Below are positions 53,420 to 62,263 of a stretch of DNA of 64,000 nt, one piece after another; position 1 is the first letter of the stretch, and every line of letters begins with the position of its first letter. Source of the DNA: Aldehydirespirator sp963662645 (GTDB lineage: Bacteria; Actinomycetota; Acidimicrobiia; Acidimicrobiales; Aldehydirespiratoraceae); assembly GCA_963662645.2 (NCBI GenBank), contig OY759762.1, forward strand, positions 2,790,001 to 2,854,000, read 5' to 3'. The notes beneath the pieces were generated by a model. The model did not search any database, was not told where the DNA came from, and saw nothing but the letters and a program-made list of their open reading frames with translations. A program made the position numbers and the translations under genes.

Positions 53420-55810
53420 ATGACCATCACCGAAGACGCCCCCGCCGGCCACGTCGGCTCCCGCCGGCTCCGCAAGGAGGACCCGGCCCTGCTGACCGGG
53501 GAGGCCAAGTTCATCGACGACCTCGCCCTGCCCGGCGCGATCTGGGTGGGCGTGGTGCGCTCCAGCGAGGCCCACGCCAACATCGTCGGCATCGACGGCT
53601 CGGCCGCCCTCGAGATCGACGGCGTGAACGAGGTGCTGTCCGGCGAGGACCTGGCCCCGCTGTGGGGCGAGGGCGCCCTGCCGTGCGCCTGGCCGGTCAC
53701 CCCCGACATGAAGAACCCGACGCATTTGCCGGTGGCCCGGAGCACGGCCAAGTACGTGGGCGACGCCGTGGCGGTGGTCCTGGCCGACTCCCGCTACGCC
53801 GCCGCCGACGGCGCCGCCGCGGTTGTCGTCGACTACGAGCCGCTGCCCGCGGTGGTCGAGATAGAGGACGCGGTGGCCGACGGTGCGCCGCTGGTCCATG
53901 CCGACCTCGACAGCAACGAGTGCTACACATGGGGCCTCTGGGGCGACAACGCCCCCGCCATTGATGCTGCCTTCGCTGAGGCCGCCCACGTGGTGAGCGA
54001 GCGCTACCTGCAGCAGCGGCTGATCCCGGCGCCGATGGAGCCCCGGGGCTGTGCCGCGGTGCCGTCGCCGGCCGGCGGTGAGCTCACGCTGTACTCCGCC
54101 ACCCAGATACCGCACATCCTCAAGGTGATGACCGCGGTCGTGCTCGGCATCGGTGAGAACAAGCTGCGGGTGGTGGCCCCGTCGGTGGGCGGCGGCTTCG
54201 GCTGCAAGCTCAACGTCTACGCCGAGGAGATCCTCTGCAGCGCCCTGGCCATGCAGCGGGGTGCGCCCGTGCGCTGGACCGAGGGCCGGGCCGAGGCGGC
54301 GGTGTCCACCATCCAGGGCCGGGGCCAGGTCCAGCACATCGAACTGGCCGCCGACGCCGACGGCAAGGTGCAGGCCGTGCGGGTGAAGCTGCTGGCCGAC
54401 ATGGGCGCCTACCTGCAGCTGGTCACGCCGGGCGTGCCGCTGCTGGGCGGGTTCCTTTACCACGGCTGCTACGACATCCCGAACTACATGTTCGAGTGCA
54501 CGTCGGTGTTCACCAACCGCACGCCAACCGACGCCTACCGGGGCGCGGGCCGTCCCGAGGCCACCTACGCGGTGGAGCGGGCCATGGATGCGCTGGCGGT
54601 GTCCGTCGGCGTGTCGCCAGAGGAGATCAGGGCCCGCAACTTCATCGGCGCCGACGCCTTCCCGTACGAGTCGTCCGCCGGCCTCGTGTTCGACAGCGGC
54701 GACTATCAGGCCGTGCTCGACAAGGCGGTGGCGCTGGCCGGGCTCGACGAGCGCCGGGCCGAGCAGGCCCAGCGGCTGACCGACGGCTCGTCGAAGCGCA
54801 TCGGCATCGGCTTGTCCAGCTACGTGGAGATGTGCGGTTTGGCCCCCAGCCGGGTGCTGGCGTCGCTCGACTACGGCGCGGGCGGCTGGGAGGCGGCCAC
54901 GGTGCGGATCTCGCCCACCTGCAAGGTGCAGGTGGTGACCGGCTCCACGCCCCACGGGCAGGGCCACGAGACGTGCTGGTCGCAGATCGTGGCCGACAAG
55001 CTCGGCGTCGATCCCGACGACGTGGAGGTCCTGCACTCCGACACCGCGATCAGCCCCACCGGCCTGGACACCTACGGGTCCCGCTCGCTGGCGGTCGGCG
55101 GCACGGCGGTCTACATGGCCACCGAGAAGGTGATCGACAAGGCCCGGGCCATCGCCGCCCACCAACTGGAGGCCAGCGAGGACGACCTGGAGTTCTCCGG
55201 GGGCGTCTTCCGGGTGAGGGGCACGCCCGAGGCCGAGGTGCCGCTGGCGGGGATCGCCTTCGCGGCGTTCACCGCCCACGACCTGCCCGACGGCATGGAG
55301 CCCAACCTTGAGGCCCACGTCACCTACGACCCGCCCAACTTCACGTTCCCCAACGGAACCCACATCGCGGTGGTGGAGGTCGACACCGACACCGGAGACG
55401 TGGACCTGGTGGACTACGTGGCGGTGGACGACTGCGGTGTGCAGATCAACCCGCTGATCGTCGAGGGACAGGTGCACGGGGGCATCCTCCAGGGTGCGGC
55501 CCAGGCGCTGTACGAGGACGCCGTCTACAACTCCGACGGCCAGCTCGTGTCGGCCAACCTGGGCGACTACCTGGTGCCGTCGGCCGCGGAGGCGCCCCGC
55601 TACCGGCTCGACAGCCACGCCACGCCCAGCCCCACCAACCCGATGGGGGTCAAGGGCGTGGGCGAGGCCGGCACCATCGCAGCCGCCCCCGCGGTGATCA
55701 ACGCCGTGGTGGACGCCCTGCGCGACCTCGGCGTGACCGACGTGGACATGCCCGCGTCGCCCCAGACCGTTTGGAGAGCCATCGCCGATGCCCAAGGAGG
55801 TGCGTCGTGA
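53420..55810 (+). CDS. Molybdenum hydroxylase large subunit, form II CoxL-type
   Basis: A 796-residue molybdopterin-cytosine-dinucleotide subunit of the aldehyde oxidase/CO dehydrogenase family. Domain marks include GEAKFIDDLALPGAIWVGVV, SVGGGFGCK, the active-site loop PTDAYRGAGRPEATYA, and a C-terminal GVKGVGEAG(TIAA). AYRGAGR is the form II motif; the form I AYXCSFR cysteine motif of true aerobic CO dehydrogenases is absent, so the substrate is probably an aldehyde or N-heterocycle rather than CO. GGGAGG at 53405-53410 favours the ATG at 53420 over the GTG at 53411. Confidence 0.9.
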   Translation: MTITEDAPAGHVGSRRLRKEDPALLTGEAKFIDDLALPGAIWVGVVRSSEAHANIVGIDGSAALEIDGVNEVLSGEDLAPLWGEGALPCAWPVTPDMKNPTHLPVARSTAKYVGDAVAVVLADSRYAAADGAAAVVVDYEPLPAVVEIEDAVADGAPLVHADLDSNECYTWGLWGDNAPAIDAAFAEAAHVVSERYLQQRLIPAPMEPRGCAAVPSPAGGELTLYSATQIPHILKVMTAVVLGIGENKLRVVAPSVGGGFGCKLNVYAEEILCSALAMQRGAPVRWTEGRAEAAVSTIQGRGQVQHIELAADADGKVQAVRVKLLADMGAYLQLVTPGVPLLGGFLYHGCYDIPNYMFECTSVFTNRTPTDAYRGAGRPEATYAVERAMDALAVSVGVSPEEIRARNFIGADAFPYESSAGLVFDSGDYQAVLDKAVALAGLDERRAEQAQRLTDGSSKRIGIGLSSYVEMCGLAPSRVLASLDYGAGGWEAATVRISPTCKVQVVTGSTPHGQGHETCWSQIVADKLGVDPDDVEVLHSDTAISPTGLDTYGSRSLAVGGTAVYMATEKVIDKARAIAAHQLEASEDDLEFSGGVFRVRGTPEAEVPLAGIAFAAFTAHDLPDGMEPNLEAHVTYDPPNFTFPNGTHIAVVEVDTDTGDVDLVDYVAVDDCGVQINPLIVEGQVHGGILQGAAQALYEDAVYNSDGQLVSANLGDYLVPSAAEAPRYRLDSHATPSPTNPMGVKGVGEAGTIAAAPAVINAVVDALRDLGVTDVDMPASPQTVWRAIADAQGGAS

Positions 55811-56625
55811 TTCCCGCCGCTTTCGACTACGAAGTCGCCGAGTCCGCCGACCACGCCGTCTCGCTGCTGGCCGAGCACGGCGACGACGCCAAGCTGCTGG
55901 CCGGGGGTCACAGCCTTATCCCGATGATGCGCTACCGGCTGGCCACGCCCGGCGTGCTGGTGGATGTGGGCCGTCTCGACGACCTGCGCTATATCCGCAC
56001 GGGCAACGGCACGGTGTCGATTGGGGCGCTCACCCGCCACAGCGAGTTGGAGCACTCGGCCGCGCTGGCCGAGGCCTGCCCGATGCTGGCGTCGGTGGCC
56101 GCGCTGGTGGGCGACCCGGCGGTGCGCCATCGGGGCACGCTGGGCGGCACCATCGCCCACGCCGACCCGGCGTCGGACCTGCCCGCGGCGGTGCTGGCGC
56201 TGGGCGGCACGATCGTGGCCCAGGGTCCGGGCGGGTCGCGTGAGATCGCGGCCACGGACTTTTTCACCGGGTACTTCGAGTCGGTGCTGGCCGACGACGA
56301 GATGATCACCGAGGTGCGGGTACCGGCAGGCACCGGCGGCTGGAACTACCAGAAGTTCAACCGCCGGGCCCAGGACTGGGCCATCGTCGGGGCGGCCGTC
56401 GCCGACGGCGGCGCCGGCGTGAGCCTGGTCAACATGGGATCGACGCCGATCCGGGCCTCCGGCGTGGAGTCCGCGCTGGCCGGCGGTGCCTCGGCCGCGG
56501 AGGCGGCCGCGCTGGCCGCCGACGGGCTCGAGCCTCCCGAGGACCTCAACGCCGACGCCGAGTACCGCAGCCACCTGGCCAGGGTGCTCACCGAGCGGGC
56601 GCTCAACGCCGCCGGAGTGGCATAG
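55807..56625 (+). CDS. Molybdenum hydroxylase FAD subunit (CoxM-like)
   Basis: A 272-residue FAD-binding subunit. The two flavin-binding motifs are LLAGGHSLIP (about residue 30) and TLGGTIAHADPASDLP (about residue 110), then a C-terminal CO_deh_flav_C region. It accepts electrons from the Fe-S subunit and passes them to an electron carrier. The GTG at 55807 is preceded by a strong Shine-Dalgarno (AAGGAGG, 55794-55800) and overlaps the large-subunit stop. The order is S-L-M. No CoxD/XdhC-type maturation gene follows. Confidence 0.9.
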   Translation: MIPAAFDYEVAESADHAVSLLAEHGDDAKLLAGGHSLIPMMRYRLATPGVLVDVGRLDDLRYIRTGNGTVSIGALTRHSELEHSAALAEACPMLASVAALVGDPAVRHRGTLGGTIAHADPASDLPAAVLALGGTIVAQGPGGSREIAATDFFTGYFESVLADDEMITEVRVPAGTGGWNYQKFNRRAQDWAIVGAAVADGGAGVSLVNMGSTPIRASGVESALAGGASAAEAAALAADGLEPPEDLNADAEYRSHLARVLTERALNAAGVA

Positions 56626-56649
56626 ACGGCATCGCCGAGCAACGACAAT

Positions 56650-56765
56650 CCGCCGCGTCGGGCCACTCGATGGCGCAGCGCCGCAAACCGCCGGGTCGGG
56701 GCCGCGTCGCGGTGCCGCGCGGCAATCCGCCGGGTCGGGGCCGCACCACGGTGCCACGCTCCACG
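56650..56765 (+). repeat. Three imperfect 39-bp tandem repeats
   Basis: Copies start at about 56650, 56688 and 56727. The clearest pair shares CCGCCGGGTCGGGGCCGC and GGTGCC. The second and third copies encode the 13-residue repeat PPGRGRVAVPRGN/PPGRGRTTVPRST of a small membrane protein. The first copy is more diverged and overlaps its start. Confidence 0.6.
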
Positions 56766-56897
56766 CCGACACCACAACCCGACTCGTCGCCTGGCCGGCA
56801 TCGGCTCCCCAGCAAAGTCAAAGTGGGTATCTTCGCGGTCCTGACCGTGCTCTGGGTCGTCGGAATGATCGTGGCGATCACGGGAATCGGTGGTTGA
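56670..56897 (+). CDS. Small single-pass membrane protein with basic repeat
   Basis: A 75-residue product. The N-terminal 50 residues are Arg/Pro/Gly-rich with a 13-residue repeat. The C-terminal 25 residues (KVGIFAVLTVLWVVGMIVAI plus TGIGG) form one clear transmembrane segment. The shape is that of small actinobacterial membrane proteins of unknown function. It lies between coxM and the transpeptidase-like gene, close to both. It may equally be a spurious frame over the repeat; the conserved-looking hydrophobic tail is the main support. Confidence 0.45.
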   Translation: MAQRRKPPGRGRVAVPRGNPPGRGRTTVPRSTPTPQPDSSPGRHRLPSKVKVGIFAVLTVLWVVGMIVAITGIGG

Positions 56898-56916
56898 ACC
56901 GGGCAACACTGGCGGT

Positions 56917-58497
56917 ATGTCTCAGCTTCCGCCTGTAGTCACCCGCACTTCGGTGTCGGGGATGGTCTCGACTGTCGACCACCTCGCCACCGGCGTCGGC
57001 GTGGACCTGCTGCGCCGCGGTGGGTCGGCTGTTGATGCCGCGGTGGGGGCCAACGCGGTGCTGGCGGTGACGTCTCCCCACATGTGCGGGCCCGGCGGGG
57101 ACGTGTGGGCGCTGGTGCATGACGGGGGTAGCGGCCCGCCGGCTGCACTCGACGCCGCCGGGTTCGCCGGTTCGGGCGCCGACCCCGAACGGTTGCGAGC
57201 CCAGGGCCTCGACGAGATGCCGCTGCACGGAGACGCGGCCTCGGTCCCCGTGCCCGGCGCGGTGGACGGCTGGCTGGCCCTGCACGACCGCTACGGGCGA
57301 CTGCCCCGGGCCGAAGTGCTGGCCGAGGCCATCCGGATTGCCGAAGGCGGGTTCGCAGCATCGCCGCTGCTGGCCGAGCGGTCAGGCGAAGTGGCCGAAG
57401 TGAAGGGCAACACCGACATCTCGGCTGGTCTGCGGTCCGGCGCGGTGGTGCGGCGCCCCGGTACGGCCCGGGCGTTCAGAGCCGTCGTCGAGCGAGGCCG
57501 CGACGGCTACTACGGCGGCGAGTTCGGCGAGGGTCTTCTGGCACTGGGCGCGGGGGAGTACTCCGAGGAGGACTTAGCCCGCCCGATCGCCCGCTGGGTG
57601 GAGCCGGTGCGGGCCGAGGCGTTCGGTCATGTGCTGTGGACGGTGCCGCCAACATCTCAGGGCTATCTCACGCTGGCCGGGGCGTGGATCGCCGAAGGCC
57701 TCGACTTGGGCGGCTCCGACGACGAGCGCTGGGCCCACCTGCTGATCGAGTCGGCCTCCCAGGCCGCTCACGACCGGGTCCGCGTTCTCTACGACGGTGC
57801 CGACGGCCAGGCACTGGTCGATCCGGTCCGCCTCGGCCTCCGGCGCGACGCCATCGACCCCGAACGGGCCTCCAACGTCGCCGCTCCCGCGGCCGTGGGC
57901 GACACCACCTACCTGTGCGCGGTGGACGGCGACGGCATGGGTGTGTCGCTCATCAACTCCAACGCCAACGGCTTCGGCGCCCTGCTGGTGGCCGGCAGCA
58001 CGGGAATCTTCCTCCACGACCGGGGCCTCGGCTTCAACCTGGTTCCCGGACACCCGGCCGAGTACGGCCCCGCCCGCCGCCCGCCCCACACCCTGTCCCC
58101 GGCGCTGGTCACCAACCCCGACGGCACCCTGCGCCAGGTGCTGGGCACCATGGGAGGCGACTCCCAGCCCCAGATCCTGCTGCAGCTGCTGGCCCGCACT
58201 CTGGGCCTCGGCCAGTCGCCCGGCGCGGCCATCCGGGCACCCCGCTGGGTGCTAGGCCCCGACGATCACGATGCCGGCTTCGCCACTTGGCGACCCGGCC
58301 AGGGCCGCCGGGTGCTCATTGAGGATGCCGCCACCGGCTGGCACGAGTCCCTAACCGCCCGCGGCCACGCGACGGCTTTGCGCGAGGACACGCCCCACAC
58401 ATTCGGCCACGCCCACCTCATAGAGGTCACCGACCAAGGCACCCTCGCCGGAGCCGCCGACCCCAGAGCAGCCATAGGAGCAGCCGCCGGCCTCTGA
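56917..58497 (+). CDS. Gamma-glutamyltranspeptidase-like Ntn hydrolase
   Basis: A 526-residue GGT-family protein. Recognisable are RRGGSAVDAAVGANAVLAV, CGPGGDVWALVHDG, SVPVPGAVDGWLALHDRYG, the processing/nucleophile region VGDTTYLCAVDGDGMGVSL (catalytic Thr in DTTYL, where TTH is usual), and LSPALVTNPDGTLRQVLGTM followed by GGDSQ. The precursor would self-cleave before the threonine. Some family members act on glutathione conjugates, others on cephalosporin side chains or unrelated amides. No signal peptide is obvious. It precedes a convergent gene of unknown function after 120 bp. Confidence 0.85.
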   Translation: MSQLPPVVTRTSVSGMVSTVDHLATGVGVDLLRRGGSAVDAAVGANAVLAVTSPHMCGPGGDVWALVHDGGSGPPAALDAAGFAGSGADPERLRAQGLDEMPLHGDAASVPVPGAVDGWLALHDRYGRLPRAEVLAEAIRIAEGGFAASPLLAERSGEVAEVKGNTDISAGLRSGAVVRRPGTARAFRAVVERGRDGYYGGEFGEGLLALGAGEYSEEDLARPIARWVEPVRAEAFGHVLWTVPPTSQGYLTLAGAWIAEGLDLGGSDDERWAHLLIESASQAAHDRVRVLYDGADGQALVDPVRLGLRRDAIDPERASNVAAPAAVGDTTYLCAVDGDGMGVSLINSNANGFGALLVAGSTGIFLHDRGLGFNLVPGHPAEYGPARRPPHTLSPALVTNPDGTLRQVLGTMGGDSQPQILLQLLARTLGLGQSPGAAIRAPRWVLGPDDHDAGFATWRPGQGRRVLIEDAATGWHESLTARGHATALREDTPHTFGHAHLIEVTDQGTLAGAADPRAAIGAAAGL

Positions 58498-58617
58498 CGT
58501 TGGTGTCAGCAACTACACCGGCGAATCCGTAGACCGGCTCATGCCAGCGTTAGAGTACGGAATCGTCTCTGTGCCTGCATGAGCCGCCGGGTCCCTCCGG
58601 CCAGCCTGAGGGCGCGG

Positions 58618-59397
58618 CTATGTGAGGACGTGCTCGGCCTCATCGCCGAGCAGAGCGTCCATGCTGTCGCGCACATCGACCACCCGGACTCCCGCGACCG
58701 TGGTCACATCCTGGATTGCCGACTGGATCGCGTCCCATCGAGTGGGAGCTTCCCGGTCGAACTCGACGGTGCGGTGACCGATGCTGGCATCGGTGCACCC
58801 CGCCTCGTACAGCGCGTCGAGCACTTCGTCGGGGCGGTTACGGGAGTTGCTCGTGAAGGCGGGGCCGAACTCCACCTGAAGCGGCAACTGCAGCGCCGCA
58901 TCGACCGATGCCGGGTCGACCTCTACGCCGTGCAGCCGCTGCAAGCGTTCGACGACCCACTCGGGCGTGATCGGGCAGCAGTCCTCGGCTTCTGCTTCGA
59001 AGTAGTCGCGTACCTGCTTCGTGAAGTTCGTCCGGGTCTGGCCGTACCAGGCGCCCAATGAATGATTGCAGCTCCATGACCAGCCACGATCACTACGCAC
59101 CGTCACTCGCCGGCCGTCACTCAAGTCTGCGAACTCGTTGAACTCGACGCTGGCGCGACTGCGACTTGCGCGACTGCGACGAGAATCGCTCGCCGGCGCG
59201 GGTCCGAACACCACGGAGCCCGGCTCGGCAGCCCGGAGCCGTTCCTCGAATTTCGAGCGTTCAGCCTCCAAGAGGGCTTCGGCCTCCTGTCTTGGCAACC
59301 TCAGATGGTCCTGCACCACCGACACATGATCGGCTTCGCCGATCTCGCAGGGGACGCCGAATGCGGCGATGCTCAACACGGATGCTCGACCTCGCAT
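58618..59397 (-). CDS. Hypothetical protein
   Basis: A 259-residue protein I do not recognise. The N-terminal 65 residues are helical and charged (QDHLRLPRQEAEALLEAERS, then KFEERLRAAEPGSV). A region rich in Ser/Arg and aromatic residues follows (RSDRGWSWSCNHSLGAWYGQ). The C-terminal 100 residues have alternating strand/helix character (VEFGPAFTSNSRNRPDEVLD and VVDVRDSMDALLGDEA). There is no signal peptide or transmembrane segment. The ATG at 59397 and a GTG near 59376 are possible starts. It sits between convergent and divergent neighbours and may be expressed alone. Confidence 0.5.
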   Translation of the reverse strand: MRGRASVLSIAAFGVPCEIGEADHVSVVQDHLRLPRQEAEALLEAERSKFEERLRAAEPGSVVFGPAPASDSRRSRASRSRASVEFNEFADLSDGRRVTVRSDRGWSWSCNHSLGAWYGQTRTNFTKQVRDYFEAEAEDCCPITPEWVVERLQRLHGVEVDPASVDAALQLPLQVEFGPAFTSNSRNRPDEVLDALYEAGCTDASIGHRTVEFDREAPTRWDAIQSAIQDVTTVAGVRVVDVRDSMDALLGDEAEHVLT

Positions 59398-59519
59398 CTC
59401 AGCGGTGAACACTCGGCAACACCAACCGAGTGCGGTGCTCCAACACCCTAGCGGCGTGGTAGGGCGCAAGGCAGCGCTGCTCGGGGAGTGGTGGCTCGGG
59501 CGCCGGTAGGGTTCCGACG

Positions 59520-60974
59520 ATGCGCGGCGTGATCTCGGCAGCGGGTTACGTGCCGTACCACCGACTCGACCGGTCCGAGATCGCGGCATTCTTCGGCTCG
59601 GGGGGCGGCACAGGCACCCGGGCGGTGGCGTCCTACGACGAGGACACCACCACCATGGGCCAGGCCGCGGCCGATCTTGCCCTGCGATCCACCACGGCCG
59701 GACCCGAGTCCGTCTGGTTCGCGACCTCGGCTCCGGCCTACCTGGAGAAGACCAACGCGGCTGCCATCCACGCCGCTCTGCGGCTCGACCCGGCCGTGTC
59801 AGCTCTCGACTTCGGGGGTGCGGTCCGCTCCGGCATCGGCGCGCTGCACGCCGCGCTGGCTGCGAGTGGCCGGACGCTGGTGGTCTCAGCCGATGCCCGT
59901 GACGGACTGCCCACCGGCACCGACGAGGCCTCCGCGGGCGACGGGGCTGCCGCCGTCCTGGTCGGCGACGACTCTGACGGGCCGGTGCTGGCCGAATACC
60001 TCGGTGGAGCGTCCCGGACAATCGAGGTGACCGAGCGCTGGCGAATCCCCGGCTCGGGCCGCTCTCGTGCATGGGAGGAGCGCTTCGGCGCGCATGTGCT
60101 CGGCCCGGCCGCGGCTGGCGCATGGGAGGCCGCGCTAGCCGACAGCGGGTTGGGCGGCACTGCAGACATCCACCATCTCGCGGTCACCGGTCTCAACGGA
60201 CGGGCGGCGGCATCGGCCGTCAAGGTCATCGGTGCCAAGGCTGACAGACTCGTCGATCCGCTGATTGACACGGTCGGCAACACGGCCACTGCCCACCCCG
60301 CGCTGCTGCTGTGCTCGGCCCTGGAGCAGGCCAGTCCGGGCGAGACCATCGCGGTGGTGGCGCTGGCCGACGGCGTGGACGTGATCATTCTCCGGGCCAC
60401 CGAGGCTCTAGCCGAATACCGGCCCGCCGCGCCCGTCGCGGCCCAGGTCGCCGCCGGCGGGTCGCTCAGCTACGGCCGGTTCCTGGCCTGGCGCGGGATG
60501 GTCGACGTGGAGCCGCCCAATCGACCGTCACCCAACCGGCCGTCGTCGTCTGCGGCGCGCCGACGGGCCGACTGGAAGTACGGGTTCACCGGTTCTCGGG
60601 ACCGGTCCAGCGAGATGGTGCACCTGCCCCCGGCCCGAGTGTCGGAGATGGGCGGCGCGGCCGACGACATGGACCCCGAGCCCATGGCCCACACCAGGGG
60701 CACCATTGCCAGCTTCCTCGTGGACCGGCTCGCCTACTCGCCCAGCCCGCCCACCGTGTTCGCGGTGGTGGACTTCGACGGCGGTGGCCGGGTTCCCCTG
60801 GAGCTCACCGATGTCGACGCTGGCCAGGTTCACCTCGGCATGAGGGTGGTGCCCACATTCCGGCGGCTCTACACCGCCGACGAAATCCACAACTACTTCT
60901 GGAAGGCCCGACCGCTGCGGGACGGCACCTCCGGGGGCAGCACCGGAGACGCACCATCGGGGGGCGGCCTGTGA
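59520..60974 (+). CDS. KAS-III/HMG-CoA-synthase-like protein fused to an OB-fold (DUF35) domain
   Basis: A 484-residue two-domain protein. Residues 1-330 form a thiolase-like fold (GVISAAGYVPYHRLDRSEI, LDFGGAVRSGIGALHAALA, DGAAAVLVGD, DTVGNTATAHPALLL). Residues about 380-465 form an OB-fold (FAVVDFDGGGRVPLELTDVD to RVVPTFRRLY). The usual catalytic Cys after the LDFGGA strand is replaced by Val (GGAVRSG), and the only Cys in the protein lies elsewhere (LLLCSAL), so classical Claisen chemistry is unlikely. The stop overlaps the thiolase start. It may bind CoA esters or assist its neighbour. Confidence 0.75.
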   Translation: MRGVISAAGYVPYHRLDRSEIAAFFGSGGGTGTRAVASYDEDTTTMGQAAADLALRSTTAGPESVWFATSAPAYLEKTNAAAIHAALRLDPAVSALDFGGAVRSGIGALHAALAASGRTLVVSADARDGLPTGTDEASAGDGAAAVLVGDDSDGPVLAEYLGGASRTIEVTERWRIPGSGRSRAWEERFGAHVLGPAAAGAWEAALADSGLGGTADIHHLAVTGLNGRAAASAVKVIGAKADRLVDPLIDTVGNTATAHPALLLCSALEQASPGETIAVVALADGVDVIILRATEALAEYRPAAPVAAQVAAGGSLSYGRFLAWRGMVDVEPPNRPSPNRPSSSAARRRADWKYGFTGSRDRSSEMVHLPPARVSEMGGAADDMDPEPMAHTRGTIASFLVDRLAYSPSPPTVFAVVDFDGGGRVPLELTDVDAGQVHLGMRVVPTFRRLYTADEIHNYFWKARPLRDGTSGGSTGDAPSGGGL

Positions 60975-62185
60975 GCTCGCACGGGATCACCGACCGGGTG
61001 GCCGTCGTCGGCATGGGCTGCACCCCCTTCGCCGAGCACTGGGACCTCTCCCTCGATGACCTGATCATCGACGCGGCCCACTCGGCCTACCGCTCAGCCG
61101 GAATCGCTCAGGGCGACATCGACGCCTTCTGGTTCGGCACGTCGCAGTCGGCCGCCTCCGGGCTGGGCATGGCCGGGCCGCTCAAGATCCAGGGCAGGCC
61201 CGTCACCCGGGTGGAGAACTACTGCGCCACCGGCTCCGAGGCCCTGCGCCAGGCCTGCTACGCCGTGGCCTCCGGCGCTTACGACACCGCCATGGCCCTG
61301 GGGGCCGAGAAGGTCAAGGACGGCGGCTACCAGGGGCTCAACGCCTTCCCCATACCGACCGACGGCACCCAGCGCACCCTCACCGCGGCGGCGATGTTCA
61401 GCCTCATGCTGCCCGCCTACGCGGACCGCTACGGCGTGGGCCGCGACGAGTTGCGCTACGTCGCGGCTCGGATCGCCTCCAAGAACCACAACAACGGGGC
61501 CCGCAACCCTCTCGCCCAGTTCCGCCGGGAGATGTCGGCGGAGCGGATCTGCGAAATGCCAGCGGTGGCGGGGATGCTGTCGGTGTTCGACTGCGCCGGT
61601 GTCGCCGACGGGGCCGCGGCCGCCATCGTGTGCCGGGCCGACGACGCTCACCGCTGGTGCGCCGATCCGCTCTACGTCAAGGGGCTCTCGGTGGTCACCG
61701 GCACCGGGGCCGGGTCGCTGGATCCCGACTACGACTACACCACCTTGCCGGAGTGCGCTCAGGCCGCAGCCGACGCCTACGCCCAGGCCGGCGTCACCGA
61801 CCCCCGGTCGCAGCTGGCGCTGGCCGAGGTGCACGACTGCTTCACCCCCACCGAGTTGGTTCTAATGGAGGACCTGGGGTTCTCGGAGCGGGGCGCCGCC
61901 TGGCGGGACGTGCTCGACGGTGCCTTCGACTTGGACGGCGAACTGCCCGTCAACACCGACGGCGGGCTCAAATCGTTCGGCCACCCGGTTGGGGCCAGCG
62001 GCCTGCGGATGCTGTACGAGGTGTGGCTGCAGCTGCGCGGCGAAGCCCCGGCCGAGCGCCGCATCCCCGAAACCGATCGCACTCTGGGCCTAACCCACAA
62101 CCTGGGCGGCTACCCCGGCGAGATCGTGAGCTTCGTCGGCGTCTTCGGCACCGAACCCACTCCACCGGTCCGCCGGCCCGGCTAG
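60971..62185 (+). CDS. Thiolase/SCP-X-type acetyl-CoA acyltransferase
   Basis: A 404-residue thiolase of the nonspecific-lipid-transfer (SCP-X) type. The nucleophilic Cys is in VENYCATGSEALRQACYA. The C-terminal catalytic histidines fall in GGLKSFGHPVGASGLRMLYE, and the AEVHDCFTPTELVLMEDLGF segment is typical. The GTG start overlaps the stop of the DUF35-fused gene. Such pairs (thiolase + OB-fold protein) occur in acyl-CoA side-chain degradation. It is likely to act with the CoA transferase encoded 78 bp downstream. Confidence 0.88.
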   Translation: MSSHGITDRVAVVGMGCTPFAEHWDLSLDDLIIDAAHSAYRSAGIAQGDIDAFWFGTSQSAASGLGMAGPLKIQGRPVTRVENYCATGSEALRQACYAVASGAYDTAMALGAEKVKDGGYQGLNAFPIPTDGTQRTLTAAAMFSLMLPAYADRYGVGRDELRYVAARIASKNHNNGARNPLAQFRREMSAERICEMPAVAGMLSVFDCAGVADGAAAAIVCRADDAHRWCADPLYVKGLSVVTGTGAGSLDPDYDYTTLPECAQAAADAYAQAGVTDPRSQLALAEVHDCFTPTELVLMEDLGFSERGAAWRDVLDGAFDLDGELPVNTDGGLKSFGHPVGASGLRMLYEVWLQLRGEAPAERRIPETDRTLGLTHNLGGYPGEIVSFVGVFGTEPTPPVRRPG

Positions 62186-62263
62186 ACCCGATCCTGATCT
62201 GTGTGCAGAAATCGGCCAATATGACCGGTAGGTGCAAACAGGTCGGCCGGAAGTAGGTGCAAC

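Noticed and set aside
53162..55795. 877-codon antisense frame over the CoxL-type gene
   Set aside because: Composition is dominated by His, Gly, Val and Arg; no domain is visible and the sense strand encodes an intact, well-conserved subunit.
53420..55810. Aerobic CO dehydrogenase assignment
   Set aside because: The form I motif AYXCSFR is missing; AYRGAGR indicates a form II hydroxylase.
59398..60123. N-terminal extension of the hypothetical minus-strand gene
   Set aside because: Above 59397 the frame is antisense to the KAS-like gene and becomes Arg/Pro-rich, so it is a shadow.
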